DNA of 64,000 nucleotides, taken from Alphaproteobacteria bacterium. Lineage in GTDB: Bacteria; Pseudomonadota; Alphaproteobacteria; UBA8366. Positions 41,560 through 52,310 of this stretch are shown here, piece after piece. Position numbers and translations under genes: made by a program. Numbering within the stretch: the first letter of the stretch is position 1; every line of letters starts with the position of its first letter. A model generated the notes under the pieces. That model saw only the letters and a program-made list of their open reading frames with translations, made no database searches and was not told the DNA's origin. The stretch spans positions 34,712 to 98,711 of the forward strand of contig WHUA01000016.1 of assembly GCA_009377445.1 (NCBI GenBank), given 5' to 3'.

Positions 41560-42375
41560 ATGGATCCTTTCGTCTTTCCCGACCTCGACCCAGTGGCGAT
41601 CCAGATCGGCCCGCTCGCCATCCGCTGGTATGCGCTGGCCTATATCGCCGGGCTGATCGGCGGATGGCAGTACTGCCTTCAACTGGCGAAACGGCCGCCG
41701 AACGTCGTCACGCCGAAGCATATCGACGACTTCATGGTGTGGGCGACGATCGGCGTCGTGCTCGGCGGCAGGCTCGGATTCGTTCTCTTCTATCAGCCAT
41801 CGCATTATCTGGCGTACCCGGCGGAGATCCTGCAGGTCTGGAAGGGCGGCATGTCGTTTCATGGCGGCCTGCTGGGCGTGATCCTGGCCATGATCATCTT
41901 CGCGCGGCGGTACGGCACCGGATTCTTTCCGCTTTCCGACATCGTCGCGGCCGGAACGCCGATCGGGTTGTTCTTCGGCCGGATCGCGAATTTCATCAAT
42001 GGCGAGCTATGGGGCCGGCCGACCGATGTCTCATGGGCGGTGGTGTTCCCGCGCGCCGGGCCGGAGCCGCGTCATCCGAGCCAGCTCTACGAAGCGGGAC
42101 TCGAAGGACTGGTCCTGTTCTCGATCCTCGCGTTTCTGGTGTTCCGGTTCGATGCGATGCGCCGCCACGGGCTCATCTCCGGCGCCTTTCTCGTCGGCTA
42201 CGGCCTGTCGCGCATCATCGTCGAGACGGTGCGCGAGCCCGACAGCTACATCGGCTTCCTGTCGTTCGGCACGACCTTCGGGCAATGGCTCTCCCTGCCG
42301 ATGGTGCTCTACGGCCTCTACCTGATGTGGACAGCGCAATCGCGCCCGCCCGCGAGCGCTGTATCGGCGAAGTGA
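41560..42375 (+). CDS. lgt: Prolipoprotein diacylglyceryl transferase
   Basis: A 271-aa inner-membrane enzyme that transfers diacylglycerol from phosphatidylglycerol to the lipobox cysteine. Conserved pieces are IRWYALAYIAGLIGGW, GGRLGFVLFYQPSHYL, the catalytic-region MSFHGGLLGV, and FGRIANFINGELWGRPTDVS with its essential Arg. HPSQLYEAGLEGL closes the core. Its stop overlaps the GTG start of the next gene by 4 bases. Confidence 0.97.
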   Translation: MDPFVFPDLDPVAIQIGPLAIRWYALAYIAGLIGGWQYCLQLAKRPPNVVTPKHIDDFMVWATIGVVLGGRLGFVLFYQPSHYLAYPAEILQVWKGGMSFHGGLLGVILAMIIFARRYGTGFFPLSDIVAAGTPIGLFFGRIANFINGELWGRPTDVSWAVVFPRAGPEPRHPSQLYEAGLEGLVLFSILAFLVFRFDAMRRHGLISGAFLVGYGLSRIIVETVREPDSYIGFLSFGTTFGQWLSLPMVLYGLYLMWTAQSRPPASAVSAK

Positions 42376-43466
42376 GCCCGCTCGCGCGGAAGATCGCACA
42401 ACGCATACGCCTGCACGGGCCGATATCCATTGCCGCCTTCATGGCGGATGCGCTCGGCCATCCCCAGCACGGCTATTACATGAAAACCGATCCGCTGGGC
42501 CAGCACGGCGACTTCATCACCGCGCCGGAAATCAGCCAGATGTTCGGCGAGCTCGTCGGCCTCTGGTGCGCTGAGGTCTGGCGGCTAATGGAACGGCCCG
42601 ATCCCTTCCATCTTGTCGAGCTCGGCCCCGGCCGCGGCACGCTCATGGCGGATGCGCTGCGCGCCGCGAAAGTGCTGCCGGGGTTCGGCGGAGCCGCGCG
42701 GGTTCACCTCGTCGAGACGAGCCCAGCCCTGCGCGCGCGCCAGGCGGCCACGCTGGAAACACGACCGGTGGCCTGGCACGACGGCATCGCGGACGTGCCG
42801 GAGGGCCCGCTGATCGTGATCGCCAACGAGTTCTTCGACGCCCTCCCGGTACACCAGTTCGAGCGCGCGCCCGAGGGCTGGCGCGAAAGGCTTGTCACGC
42901 TCGACGGCGAGCGCTTCGTGCTCGCGCGCAGCCGCCATCCATCGCCGGCCGAGCTGCTGATCCCGGAATTGACCCGCATCGCAGCGCCGTTAGGCGCCGT
43001 GGCCGAGGTCTCGCCCGCCTCCGTGTCGGCGGCGCGCGCCATCGCCGAGCGCATCGAACGGGACGGCGGCGGCGCCCTGCTGATCGACTATGGCCATGCG
43101 GAGCACCGGACCGGCGCCACCCTGCAGGCCGTGCGCCGCCATCGCAGCCACGATTTCTTCGCCGATCCCGGCGACGCCGACATGACCGCCCATGTCGACT
43201 TCGCGGCCCTGGCGGCCATCGCCCGCCCGCACGCCGCCGTCCACGGGCCCGTCACGCAGGGGGCATTCCTGCGCAGCCTCGGGATCGAGCTGCGCGCCCG
43301 GCAATTGCTGGAGGGCGCTACCGCTGCGCAGAAAGGCATGATCGAAGCGGCATTGCGGCGCTTGATCGATCCGGCTGAAATGGGCACTTTGTTCAAGGCC
43401 CTCGCGATCTGCGACCGTGACCTTGCAACGCCGCCGGGCTTCGAAACCGACGCCAGCACGGGATAG
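42372..43466 (+). CDS. MidA/NDUFAF7-type SAM-dependent methyltransferase
   Basis: A 364-aa class I methyltransferase. It starts at GTG 42372 overlapping the lgt stop (GTGA). The family signature GPISIAAFMADALGHPQHGY begins it, then GDFITAPEISQMFGEL, the SAM motif LVELGPGRGTLMAD, and ANEFFDALPVHQF. The mitochondrial relative NDUFAF7 methylates an arginine of a complex I subunit; a similar role is inferred. The longer open frame upstream lies inside lgt and is not part of this gene. pgeF follows. Confidence 0.93.
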   Translation: MSPLARKIAQRIRLHGPISIAAFMADALGHPQHGYYMKTDPLGQHGDFITAPEISQMFGELVGLWCAEVWRLMERPDPFHLVELGPGRGTLMADALRAAKVLPGFGGAARVHLVETSPALRARQAATLETRPVAWHDGIADVPEGPLIVIANEFFDALPVHQFERAPEGWRERLVTLDGERFVLARSRHPSPAELLIPELTRIAAPLGAVAEVSPASVSAARAIAERIERDGGGALLIDYGHAEHRTGATLQAVRRHRSHDFFADPGDADMTAHVDFAALAAIARPHAAVHGPVTQGAFLRSLGIELRARQLLEGATAAQKGMIEAALRRLIDPAEMGTLFKALAICDRDLATPPGFETDASTG

Positions 43467-43479
43467 GCACAGAATAGCC

Positions 43480-44265
43480 ATGGGCGAGATCTCCCCAGCA
43501 CCCTTGACCGCCGATTGCCTGGAGGAGGTTCCCGGCATCCGCCACGGCTTCTTCACCCGGGCCGGCGGCGTGAGCGGGGGCCTCTACGCATCGCTCAACG
43601 TCGGCTTCGGCTCCGGCGACGATGCCGGCAGCGTCCGCCGCAATCGGGAACGCGCCCTCGCCTCGCTCGGCGGCGCCGACAGGCTCAACACGGTCTATCA
43701 GGTTCACGGCCGCGACGTGGCGGTGGCGGACGCCGGCTGGGAGCCGACATCGGCGCCCCGGGCCGACGCCATGGTGACGGACAGGCCGGGCATCGCGCTG
43801 GGAATCCTCACCGCCGATTGTGCGCCCGTGCTGTTCGCCGACGGGCGGAACAAGGTCATCGGCGCGGCGCATGCCGGCTGGCGGGGGGCGGTCGGCGGCG
43901 TGCTTGCCGCGGCGGTGGACGCGATGGAGCGCCTGGGGGCGGACCGGGCGTCCATCCACGCCGTGGTCGGCCCGGCCATCGCCCAGCCGTCCTACGAGGT
44001 AGGCCCGGAGTTTCCGGCCGCCTTTATCGCCGAGGATGCCGGCAACAGCCGCTTTTTCCGCCCTTCCCGGCGCGCCGGCCATCACATGTTCGACCTGACC
44101 GGATACGTCGCGGCCCGCCTCGCCGCGCTCGAGATCGGCGGGGTCGCGGTGCTCGACCGCGACACCTGCGCCGACGAGGAGCATTTCTTCAGCTACCGCC
44201 GGGCCACCCTGCGGCGGGAGCCGGATTACGGGCGGGAACTGTCCGCCATCGTGATCGAGCGCTAG
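43480..44265 (+). CDS. pgeF: Peptidoglycan editing factor PgeF / YfiH-type multicopper-like protein
   Basis: A 261-aa DUF152/YfiH protein. The metal-binding motifs are intact: TADCAPVLFAD, AAHAGWRGAVGG and the final ADEEHFFSYRR. Members are annotated as laccase-like polyphenol oxidase or purine nucleoside phosphorylase, and PgeF corrects misincorporated serine in peptidoglycan precursors in E. coli. ATG 43480 gives the usual N-terminus; an in-frame start at 43417 lies inside the previous gene. Confidence 0.92.
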   Translation: MGEISPAPLTADCLEEVPGIRHGFFTRAGGVSGGLYASLNVGFGSGDDAGSVRRNRERALASLGGADRLNTVYQVHGRDVAVADAGWEPTSAPRADAMVTDRPGIALGILTADCAPVLFADGRNKVIGAAHAGWRGAVGGVLAAAVDAMERLGADRASIHAVVGPAIAQPSYEVGPEFPAAFIAEDAGNSRFFRPSRRAGHHMFDLTGYVAARLAALEIGGVAVLDRDTCADEEHFFSYRRATLRREPDYGRELSAIVIER

Positions 44266-44393
44266 CCTGTGCCGTATCTGATTCAGCTCGCCGTCCTGTC
44301 GCTGCTGGCGGTCGTCGTCGCCTGCGCCCTCCTCTGATCCGTTAACCAAATCAGGGCGGCGAAGCGGGCCGTCGAAACCGGCCTGAAAGGTCG

Positions 44394-44422
44394 TTTACAG
44401 GCCGAAAGCGCCCTGATATAGA
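44394..44422 (+). promoter_or_regulatory. Likely sigma-70-type promoter of prs
   Basis: TTTACA (44394-44399), a 17-base spacer and TATAGA (44417-44422) give a good housekeeping promoter on the plus strand. The expected start near 44429 leaves a leader of about 100 bases before prs. AAAGG precedes the prs ATG. Confidence 0.55.
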
Positions 44423-44531
44423 GGGGCCGCTTTCGCGCAACCCGGTACCGGAAATTGACACGTCTGCCGCCGCGCCGCCGCAGCCGGGCCCGCCCGGCGC
44501 AGGGCGCGACAGATGGGGCGGAAAGGTCAGC

Positions 44532-45467
<936 letters not shown>

Positions 45468-45559
45468 GCCCACCGTGGGCTGATCCGCCGAACAGGTGGG
45501 AATCAGAGGCGTCGGACACCCTTGGAGGCCGGCGCCGTGTTTGCAGCAAGGAGTATGAA

Positions 45560-46240
45560 ATGACCGATATTGTCAATCTGCACGCGGAAGTGCGTGAACG
45601 GGCCGGTAAGGGGGCCGCCCGTGCCGTACGGCGTGCCGGCCGCGTGCCGGGCGTCGTCTATGGCGGCAAGAAAGCCCCACTGCTCGTCTCCGTCGATCCG
45701 CGCGACATCAGGCGCGGGCTGGACGCCGGGATCTTTTTCTCGACGATCTACAATCTCGACGTCGGCAGCGATGTCGAGCGGGTCATCCCGCGCGACGTCG
45801 CCATGCATCCCGTCAAGACGATGCCGCAGCACGTCGACTTCATGCGCGTCACGGCGGATACGCGCATTACCGTCGAGGTGCCGGTCCACTTCCTGAACGA
45901 AGAGGAATGCCCCGGCCTCAAGCGTGGCGGCGTCATCAACGTGGTGCGCTATCATGTCGAGGTCCACTGCGGCATCGACAACATCCCGCAAGGCTTCGAT
46001 CTCGACCTCACCGGCCTGGACATCGGCGACTCGATCCATGCGAGCAAGCTTGCGCTGCCGCAGGGCGTGACGCTCACCATCACCGACCGCGACTTCACCA
46101 TCGCGACAATCGCGGCGCCGACCGTCGTGTCCGAAGAAGATACGGCGGCTGCAGCTCCAGCGGCGGCGGAAGGTGCGGAGGCCCCTGCCGAAGGCGAGGA
46201 GCCGGCCGAGGGCGCCGAGGGCGAGAAGAAAGACGAGTAG
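45560..46240 (+). CDS. rplY: 50S ribosomal protein L25/Ctc
   Basis: A 226-aa two-domain L25 (Ctc/TL5 type) that binds 5S rRNA. The L25 domain (about 1-95) includes RERAGKGAARAVRRAGRVPG and VVYGGKKAPL; the C-terminal TL5 domain has VPVHFLNEEECPGLKRGGV and IHASKLALPQGV. An acidic Ala/Glu/Pro-rich tail of about 35 residues follows, common in alphaproteobacterial L25. pth follows after 30 bases. Confidence 0.97.
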   Translation: MTDIVNLHAEVRERAGKGAARAVRRAGRVPGVVYGGKKAPLLVSVDPRDIRRGLDAGIFFSTIYNLDVGSDVERVIPRDVAMHPVKTMPQHVDFMRVTADTRITVEVPVHFLNEEECPGLKRGGVINVVRYHVEVHCGIDNIPQGFDLDLTGLDIGDSIHASKLALPQGVTLTITDRDFTIATIAAPTVVSEEDTAAAAPAAAEGAEAPAEGEEPAEGAEGEKKDE

Positions 46241-46270
46241 CGGGCTGGCCGCGGAAGGAACGGCATCGCC

Positions 46271-46894
46271 ATGCTGCTGCTGGTGGGGCTGGGGAATCCC
46301 GGACCCAAATACGAACGCAACCGGCACAACATCGGGTACATGGCGGTGGACGCGATCGTCCGCCGCCATACCTTTCAGCCGGAACGCGCCCGGTTTCAAG
46401 CGGTGTGCTCGGAAGGCGTGATTGCCGGGCGCAAGACGCTGGCGATGCGTCCGACCACCTTCATGAACGATTCGGGACGCGCGGTCGGCGACGCGGTCCG
46501 CTTCTTCAAGCTCGAGCCGGAGCAGGTCGTCGTCCTGCACGACGAGCTCGACCTCGCCTTCGGCAAGATTCGGGTCAAGCAAGGCGGCGGGCACGCGGGA
46601 CATAACGGGCTTCGCAGCATCGACCAGCATATCGGCCCGGATTTCTGGCGCATCCGCATCGGCATCGGCCATCCGGGCGAGAAGGAGCGCGTCCACGGCC
46701 ACGTCCTCGGCGATTTCGCCAAGGCGGACTACCCCATGGTCGAGCGCATGATCGACGCCATCGTCGACGCGGCGCCGCTGATCGCGAAAAGCGAGTTCAA
46801 CGCCTTCATGAGCCGGGTCGCCCTGCTGATCCAGCCGCCGAAACCGAAAAAGCCGCCGCAGACCGAAGTCAACGAGGAACCCGATGGGATTTAA
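46271..46894 (+). CDS. pth: Peptidyl-tRNA hydrolase
   Basis: A 207-aa esterase that frees peptides from prematurely released peptidyl-tRNA. The N-terminal signature VGLGNPGPKYERNRHNIGY includes the catalytic His; TFMNDSGRAVGDAV, HDELDLAFGKIRVKQGG with the catalytic Asp and GHNGLRSIDQHIG are also present. The 3' end overlaps ychF by 11 bases, the usual rplY-pth-ychF order. Confidence 0.98.
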   Translation: MLLLVGLGNPGPKYERNRHNIGYMAVDAIVRRHTFQPERARFQAVCSEGVIAGRKTLAMRPTTFMNDSGRAVGDAVRFFKLEPEQVVVLHDELDLAFGKIRVKQGGGHAGHNGLRSIDQHIGPDFWRIRIGIGHPGEKERVHGHVLGDFAKADYPMVERMIDAIVDAAPLIAKSEFNAFMSRVALLIQPPKPKKPPQTEVNEEPDGI

Positions 46895-47984
46895 CTGCGG
46901 CATCGTCGGCCTGCCGAACGTCGGCAAGTCGACCCTGTTCAACGCGCTGACCAGCACAGCCCAGGCGGATGCCGCCAACTACCCTTTTTGCACCATCGAG
47001 CCCAACGTCGGGCGCGTGCCGGTGCCCGATCCGCGGCTCGACGTCCTGGCGCGGCTCAGCAAGTCGCCGAAGGTCATCCCGACCGTGCTGGAGATCGTCG
47101 ACATCGCCGGCCTCGTCCGCGGCGCGTCGAAGGGCGAAGGACTCGGCAATCAATTCCTCGGCCATATCCGCAGCGTGGACGCGGTGCTGGAGGTCTTGCG
47201 TTGCTTCGAAGACCCCAACGTCACCCATGTCGAAGGATCGGTCGATCCGCTGCGCGACGCCGAGACGATCGAGACGGAGCTTCTGCTCGCCGATCTGGAC
47301 AGCCTGGAGCGGCGGATCGACCCGCTGCGCAAGCGCGCCAATGCCGGCGACCGCGAGGCCAAGGTCGAGGCGGCGGTCATGGAGCGCGCCCTCGCTGCGC
47401 TCCGCGAAGGCAAGGCGGCGCGGACGGTGAAGCTGAGCGCCGAGGAAGTGCGCGTCTTCGCGCAGTTTCACCTGCTCACGGCGAAGCCCGTCCTCTATAT
47501 CTGCAACGTCGACGAAAACAGCGCCGCGGCGGGTAACGCCTATTCGGCGCGCGTTGCCGAGAAAGCCAAGGCCGAAGGCGCCGGCGTCGTCATCGTCTCG
47601 GCGGCGATCGAGGCCGAAGTGGCCCAGCTCGGCAGCGTCGAGGAGAAGAAAGACTTCCTCGAAAGCCTCGGCCTCGGCGAAACCGGGCTCGACCGGGTCA
47701 TCGCCGCCGGCTACGCTCTGCTTGATCTCGTCACATTTCTGACGACCGGCCCAAAGGAATCGCGCGCCTGGACAGCCCATCGCGGCGCCACCGCGCCGCA
47801 GGCCGCCGGCGTGATCCACAGCGATTTCGAGCGCGGCTTCATCTGCGCCGAGGTCATCGCCTATGACGATTTCGTCTCCTGCGGCAGCGAACAGGCCGCC
47901 AAGGAAGCCGGCAAAATGCGCCAGGAGGGCCGCGACTATATCGTCCAGGACGGCGATGTGGTCCATTTCCGCTTCAATGTATAG
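46884..47984 (+). CDS. ychF: Redox-regulated ATPase YchF
   Basis: A 366-aa Obg-like P-loop protein that prefers ATP to GTP and binds ribosomes. Walker A is GLPNVGKST, switch and G3 lie in VDIAGLVRGASKGEGLGNQF, and the NxxE-type G4 region is ICNVDENS. A TGS-type C-terminal domain ends in RDYIVQDGDVVHFRFNV, typical of YchF. It overlaps pth by 11 bases. Confidence 0.98.
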   Translation: MGFNCGIVGLPNVGKSTLFNALTSTAQADAANYPFCTIEPNVGRVPVPDPRLDVLARLSKSPKVIPTVLEIVDIAGLVRGASKGEGLGNQFLGHIRSVDAVLEVLRCFEDPNVTHVEGSVDPLRDAETIETELLLADLDSLERRIDPLRKRANAGDREAKVEAAVMERALAALREGKAARTVKLSAEEVRVFAQFHLLTAKPVLYICNVDENSAAAGNAYSARVAEKAKAEGAGVVIVSAAIEAEVAQLGSVEEKKDFLESLGLGETGLDRVIAAGYALLDLVTFLTTGPKESRAWTAHRGATAPQAAGVIHSDFERGFICAEVIAYDDFVSCGSEQAAKEAGKMRQEGRDYIVQDGDVVHFRFNV

Positions 47985-48065
47985 GCGGGCGGACTCCATC
48001 CGGCGTCCGGTTCCGTGTTAGGATTCCCCCGCCGATCCAAGCATCTGAAATACGCAGGAACCGAC

Positions 48066-48464
48066 ATGATCACCAAAGGCGTGAAACAGCTCGTTACCGA
48101 AGCGAATGCCGAAGTCGAGACCGTGAAGCTCGAGGAGGCGAAAAAGCTGCTGGACGACGACGGCGTCCAGTTCGTCGACATCCGCGACGTGCGCGAGCTC
48201 GAGCGCGACGGCATGATCCCGGGTGCGTTCCATGCGCCGCGCGGCATGATCGAGTTCTGGGTCGATCCCGACAGCCCCTACTACAAGGAGGTCTTCGGGT
48301 CGGGCAAGAAGTTCATCCTGTATTGCGCAAGCGCATGGCGTTCCGCGCTTGCGACAAAGGCGCTGAAGGACATGGGCCTGAAGCCGGTGGCGCATCTGGA
48401 GGGCGGATTTTCCGCCTGGAAGAAGGCCGGCGCGCCGGTCGGCGAGCGTCCGAAGAGGGACTGA
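48066..48464 (+). CDS. Rhodanese-like domain protein
   Basis: A 132-aa single rhodanese domain. VQFVDIRDVRELERDGMIPG is the family opening and the active-site cysteine is in LYCASAWRSALAT; HLEGGFSAWKKAGAPV ends it. Such proteins handle sulfane sulfur. ATG 48066 is preferred over the longer frame from 48015, whose extra residues are not rhodanese-like. It converges on mtnP with a 9-base gap. Confidence 0.93.
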   Translation: MITKGVKQLVTEANAEVETVKLEEAKKLLDDDGVQFVDIRDVRELERDGMIPGAFHAPRGMIEFWVDPDSPYYKEVFGSGKKFILYCASAWRSALATKALKDMGLKPVAHLEGGFSAWKKAGAPVGERPKRD

Positions 48465-48473
48465 CCTTCCCGG

Positions 48474-49355
<882 letters not shown>

Positions 49356-49440
49356 GGGTCCGCTCCGCTCTCACAAGACTGCGCCGGGCGGAGTATCGAC
49401 GCCGCACGGGCGCGGATCAACCGTCCGATGCGAAATGCAC

Positions 49441-49469
49441 GAGGCCGCGGCTGAACCTGCCGCGGCCTC
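49441..49469 (-). terminator. Hairpin downstream of petC, probable petABC terminator
   Basis: GAGGCCGCGG (49441-49450) and CCGCGGCCTC (49460-49469) form a perfect 10-bp GC stem, 22 bases beyond the petC stop. The run of T expected of an intrinsic terminator is poor on both sides (GTGCATTTCG on the minus strand), so it may stabilise the mRNA end instead. Confidence 0.5.
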
Positions 49470-49490
49470 AGGGTATTTCGTGCCGCCAGA

Positions 49491-50252
49491 TCAGTGAACC
49501 GCGGACCACACCTTTTTCTTCACGGCAATCAGCAGTCCCGTGAAGACGAGAAGGAAGAGAACGACCTTGAAGCCCGTGCTCTTCTGCGCCTCCAGTTTCG
49601 GCGACGACGCCCATGTCAGGAAGTTCGTCACGTCGTAGGAGAGCTGATCGACCGTAGCCTTGGTGCCGTCCGCGTATTCCACGGCGCCCTCGGTCAAGGG
49701 CGGCGGCATGGCGATCAGTTGGCCCGGAAAGTAGGGGTTGTAATGCAGCGTATCCGGCTTCTTCAGGTCTTTCGGCGCTTCGGCGTAGCCGCTGAGCACG
49801 GAATAGATGTAGTCGGCCCCGCCGGCGCGCGCCTTGACGATGAGCGACAGGTCCGGCGGAAGGGCTCCGCCGTTCGAGGCCCGGGCGGCCTGCTCGTTCG
49901 GGAACGGGCTGACGAAACGGTCGGAAGGCAGCGCCGGCCGATTGAACATCTCGCCCTCGTCGTTCGGATCCTCGTTCTGGACCTCGTACTGGCTCGCGAA
50001 GGCCTTCACCTGCGCTTCGCTATAGCCGAGATCCATCAGGTTCCGATAGGCGAGCAGGCGCATTCCGTGACAGGCGGCGCACACCTCCTTGTAGACCTGC
50101 ATGCCGCGCTGCAGGGAGGCGCGGTCGTAGTGCCCGAAAATCCCGTCGAAGCTCCAGTCGACGGATTTCGGAGCCTCCGCATCTTCTGCGGCCTGAACGG
50201 GAGCGGCCATCAAGGAACAGGCGACGAGGCCGAGGATCAGTGCCTTCTTCAT
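49491..50252 (-). CDS. petC: Cytochrome c1 of the bc1 complex
   Basis: The 253-aa haem c subunit of ubiquinol-cytochrome c reductase. A signal peptide (MKKALILGLVACSLMAAPVQ, then AA) exports it. The haem site is C58-A-A-C61-H62 in EVCAACHG; the axial methionine is in LIAMPPPL. A C-terminal membrane anchor (FKVVLFLLVFTGLLIAVKKK) is clear. Its ATG overlaps the petB stop by one base (TAATG). The long open frame continuing upstream lies inside petB and is not coding. Confidence 0.98.
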   Translation of the reverse strand: MKKALILGLVACSLMAAPVQAAEDAEAPKSVDWSFDGIFGHYDRASLQRGMQVYKEVCAACHGMRLLAYRNLMDLGYSEAQVKAFASQYEVQNEDPNDEGEMFNRPALPSDRFVSPFPNEQAARASNGGALPPDLSLIVKARAGGADYIYSVLSGYAEAPKDLKKPDTLHYNPYFPGQLIAMPPPLTEGAVEYADGTKATVDQLSYDVTNFLTWASSPKLEAQKSTGFKVVLFLLVFTGLLIAVKKKVWSAVH

Positions 50253-51529
50253 TACGCGTTCCCTCCCGTCGCAGCGGTGGCGCCTGCGGGTGCGCCGGAG
50301 CGCCTTGTCACCGATTCGCTGATGCTCGTCGGCAGCGGCAGCGGCGTCTCGATCTTGCCGAGGATCGGCAACAGGATCAGGAAGTGGAAGAAATAATAAC
50401 CGGTCCCGATCAGCCCGATCAGCGGGAACATGCCTTCGGGCTTGTTGGCGCCGACCCAGCCGAGCACGACGCAGTCGATCAGCAGGACCCAGAAGAACCA
50501 CTTGTAGATCGGCCGGTAGCGGCAGCTTCGGACTTTGGATGTGTCGAGCCACGGCAGGATGAACAGCACCAGGATCGACGCAAACATCAGGAGAACGCCC
50601 ATCAGCTTCGCTTCGATGAACCAGACGTCGAAGGTTATCGCGCGCAGGATCGCGTAGAACGGCAGGAAGTACCATTCCGGCACGATATGCGGCGGCGTCA
50701 CCAGCGGGTTCGCCTCGATATAGTTTTCCGGATGGCCGAGATAGTCCGGGGCGTAGAACACGAATGCCGCCCAGATCAGAAGAAACACGCCGAGGCCGAC
50801 CGAATCCTTCGCGGTGAAGTAGGGATTGAAGGGCACGCTGTCCTGCGGGCCCTTCATGTCGATGCCGTCGGGATTGTTCGAGCCCGTCACGTGCAGCGCC
50901 GCGATGTGCAGCACGACCACGCCGACGATCACGAAAGGCAGCAGGTAGTGCAGCGAGTAGAAGCGGTTGAGCGTCGCGTTGTCGACCGTATAGCCGCCCC
51001 ACAGCCACTCCACCACCGACTCGCCGACCAGCGGGATCGCCGAGAACAGGTTGGTGATGACCTTGGCGCCCCAGAAGCTCATCTGGCCCCAGGGCAGCAC
51101 ATAGCCCATGAAAGCCGTGGCCATCATCAACAGGAGTATGACGACGCCGATCATCCAGAGCAGCTCTCTCGGCGCCTTGTAGGAGCCGTAATAGAGACCC
51201 CGGAAGATATGGATGTAGACGACGATGAAGAACATCGAGGCGCCGTTCGCATGGATGTAGCGAATGAGCCAGCCGTAGTTCACATCGCGCATGATGTGCT
51301 CGACGCTGTCGAACGCCATCGAGGTATGCGGCGTGTAGTGCATCGCCAGCACGATCCCGGTCACGATCATGGCGACCAGCACCACCGTCGCCAATGCGCC
51401 GAAGTTCCACCAGTAATTCAGGTTCTTCGGCATCGGGAACTGATTGTATTCGTGGTCCATGAACGAGAAGATCGGCAGGCGATCGTCGATCCAGCGGACA
51501 ACGGCGTTATTGTAGGTCTGCTTCTCCAT
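50252..51529 (-). CDS. petB: Cytochrome b of the bc1 complex
   Basis: The 425-aa di-haem quinol-oxidising subunit in the inner membrane. Paired axial histidines are in LAMHYTPH / RYIHANGASMFF and YLLPFVIVGVVVLHIAALH. The Qo-site motif is VPEWYFLPFYAIL (PEWY), and GGESVVEWLWGGYTV-type loop residues are present. Eight membrane segments are seen, as in the full-length mitochondrial form. It lies between petA (10-base gap) and petC (1-base overlap). Confidence 0.99.
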   Translation of the reverse strand: MEKQTYNNAVVRWIDDRLPIFSFMDHEYNQFPMPKNLNYWWNFGALATVVLVAMIVTGIVLAMHYTPHTSMAFDSVEHIMRDVNYGWLIRYIHANGASMFFIVVYIHIFRGLYYGSYKAPRELLWMIGVVILLLMMATAFMGYVLPWGQMSFWGAKVITNLFSAIPLVGESVVEWLWGGYTVDNATLNRFYSLHYLLPFVIVGVVVLHIAALHVTGSNNPDGIDMKGPQDSVPFNPYFTAKDSVGLGVFLLIWAAFVFYAPDYLGHPENYIEANPLVTPPHIVPEWYFLPFYAILRAITFDVWFIEAKLMGVLLMFASILVLFILPWLDTSKVRSCRYRPIYKWFFWVLLIDCVVLGWVGANKPEGMFPLIGLIGTGYYFFHFLILLPILGKIETPLPLPTSISESVTRRSGAPAGATAATGGNA

Positions 51530-51539
51530 CGTTCTGCCC

Positions 51540-52073
51540 TCAGCCGATCTTGATCTTGGTGTCGGACACGAAGGAATAGGGCGGCACGAGCAGGTTCTTC
51601 GGTGCCGGACCTTTGCGGATACGCCCCGAGGTGTCGTAGTGCGAGCCGTGGCACGGGCAGAACCAGCCGCCGAATTCGCCGCGGTCGCTGCCGACCTTGT
51701 TGCCGACCGGCACGCAGCCGAGATGCGTGCAGCTACCGCTCACGATCAGCCATTCCGGCTTGGTCACCCGCTGCTCGTCCGTCTGCGGGTCGCGCAACGT
51801 CGAGGCGGAGACCGCGCGCGCTTCCTCGATTTCCTTGGGGGTGCGGTGGCGCACGAAGACCGGCTGGCCCCGCCATTTGACGGTGATGCCCTGGCCTTCC
51901 GGAACCGCGCTGATGTCGATCTCCACGCTCGACAAGGCGAGAACGTCCGCCGCCGGGTTCATCTGATCGATCAACGGCCATGCAAAGCACGCCGCCCCGA
52001 CTCCGCCTACGGCGCCGGCCGCCAGGAACAGGAAATCTCGCCGGGTCTCGCCTTCAGCCAGGCTGTCCGCCAT
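51540..52073 (-). CDS. petA: Ubiquinol-cytochrome c reductase iron-sulfur (Rieske) subunit
   Basis: A 177-aa Rieske [2Fe-2S] protein. A Tat-type anchor is visible (RRDFLFLAAG at 11-20, then the membrane helix). Cluster ligands are in CTHLGCVPVG and CPCHGSHYDTSG. The C-terminus RKGPAPKNLLVPPY is typical. It is the first gene of petABC; the 237-base gap upstream, shared with trmL, should carry the operon promoter, possibly a PetR target. Confidence 0.99.
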   Translation of the reverse strand: MADSLAEGETRRDFLFLAAGAVGGVGAACFAWPLIDQMNPAADVLALSSVEIDISAVPEGQGITVKWRGQPVFVRHRTPKEIEEARAVSASTLRDPQTDEQRVTKPEWLIVSGSCTHLGCVPVGNKVGSDRGEFGGWFCPCHGSHYDTSGRIRKGPAPKNLLVPPYSFVSDTKIKIG

Positions 52074-52248
52074 ATCGCTAACCCCCTTACAGATTGGACG
52101 CGGACCCCAGCAGCCAAGCGGGGCCCACGATAGAGGAACGTCCCAATATACGGGGTCCGCACCCTACAGATAGACAGGCTGCCCACTATGCGACATCCTG
52201 CCGCAGAACCGTAGCGGTCCGTCCCCCATTCACCGGTTTTGCGCATCG

Positions 52249-52254
52249 TATAAT
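52249..52254 (+). promoter_or_regulatory. -10 box upstream of trmL
   Basis: A perfect TATAAT (52249-52254) lies 56 bases before the trmL start in the divergent trmL-petA gap. No good -35 hexamer is seen at 16-18 bases, so the call is tentative. Confidence 0.35.
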
Positions 52255-52310
52255 CGAAAATCCCAAGCGAAGCAAAGCCCCAGCGACAAAAAGGAGCACC
52301 GGACGAAGCG

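Noticed and set aside
49441..49469. Terminator for mtnP
   Set aside because: mtnP is transcribed away from this hairpin, which lies upstream of its start; it fits the 3' end of petABC.
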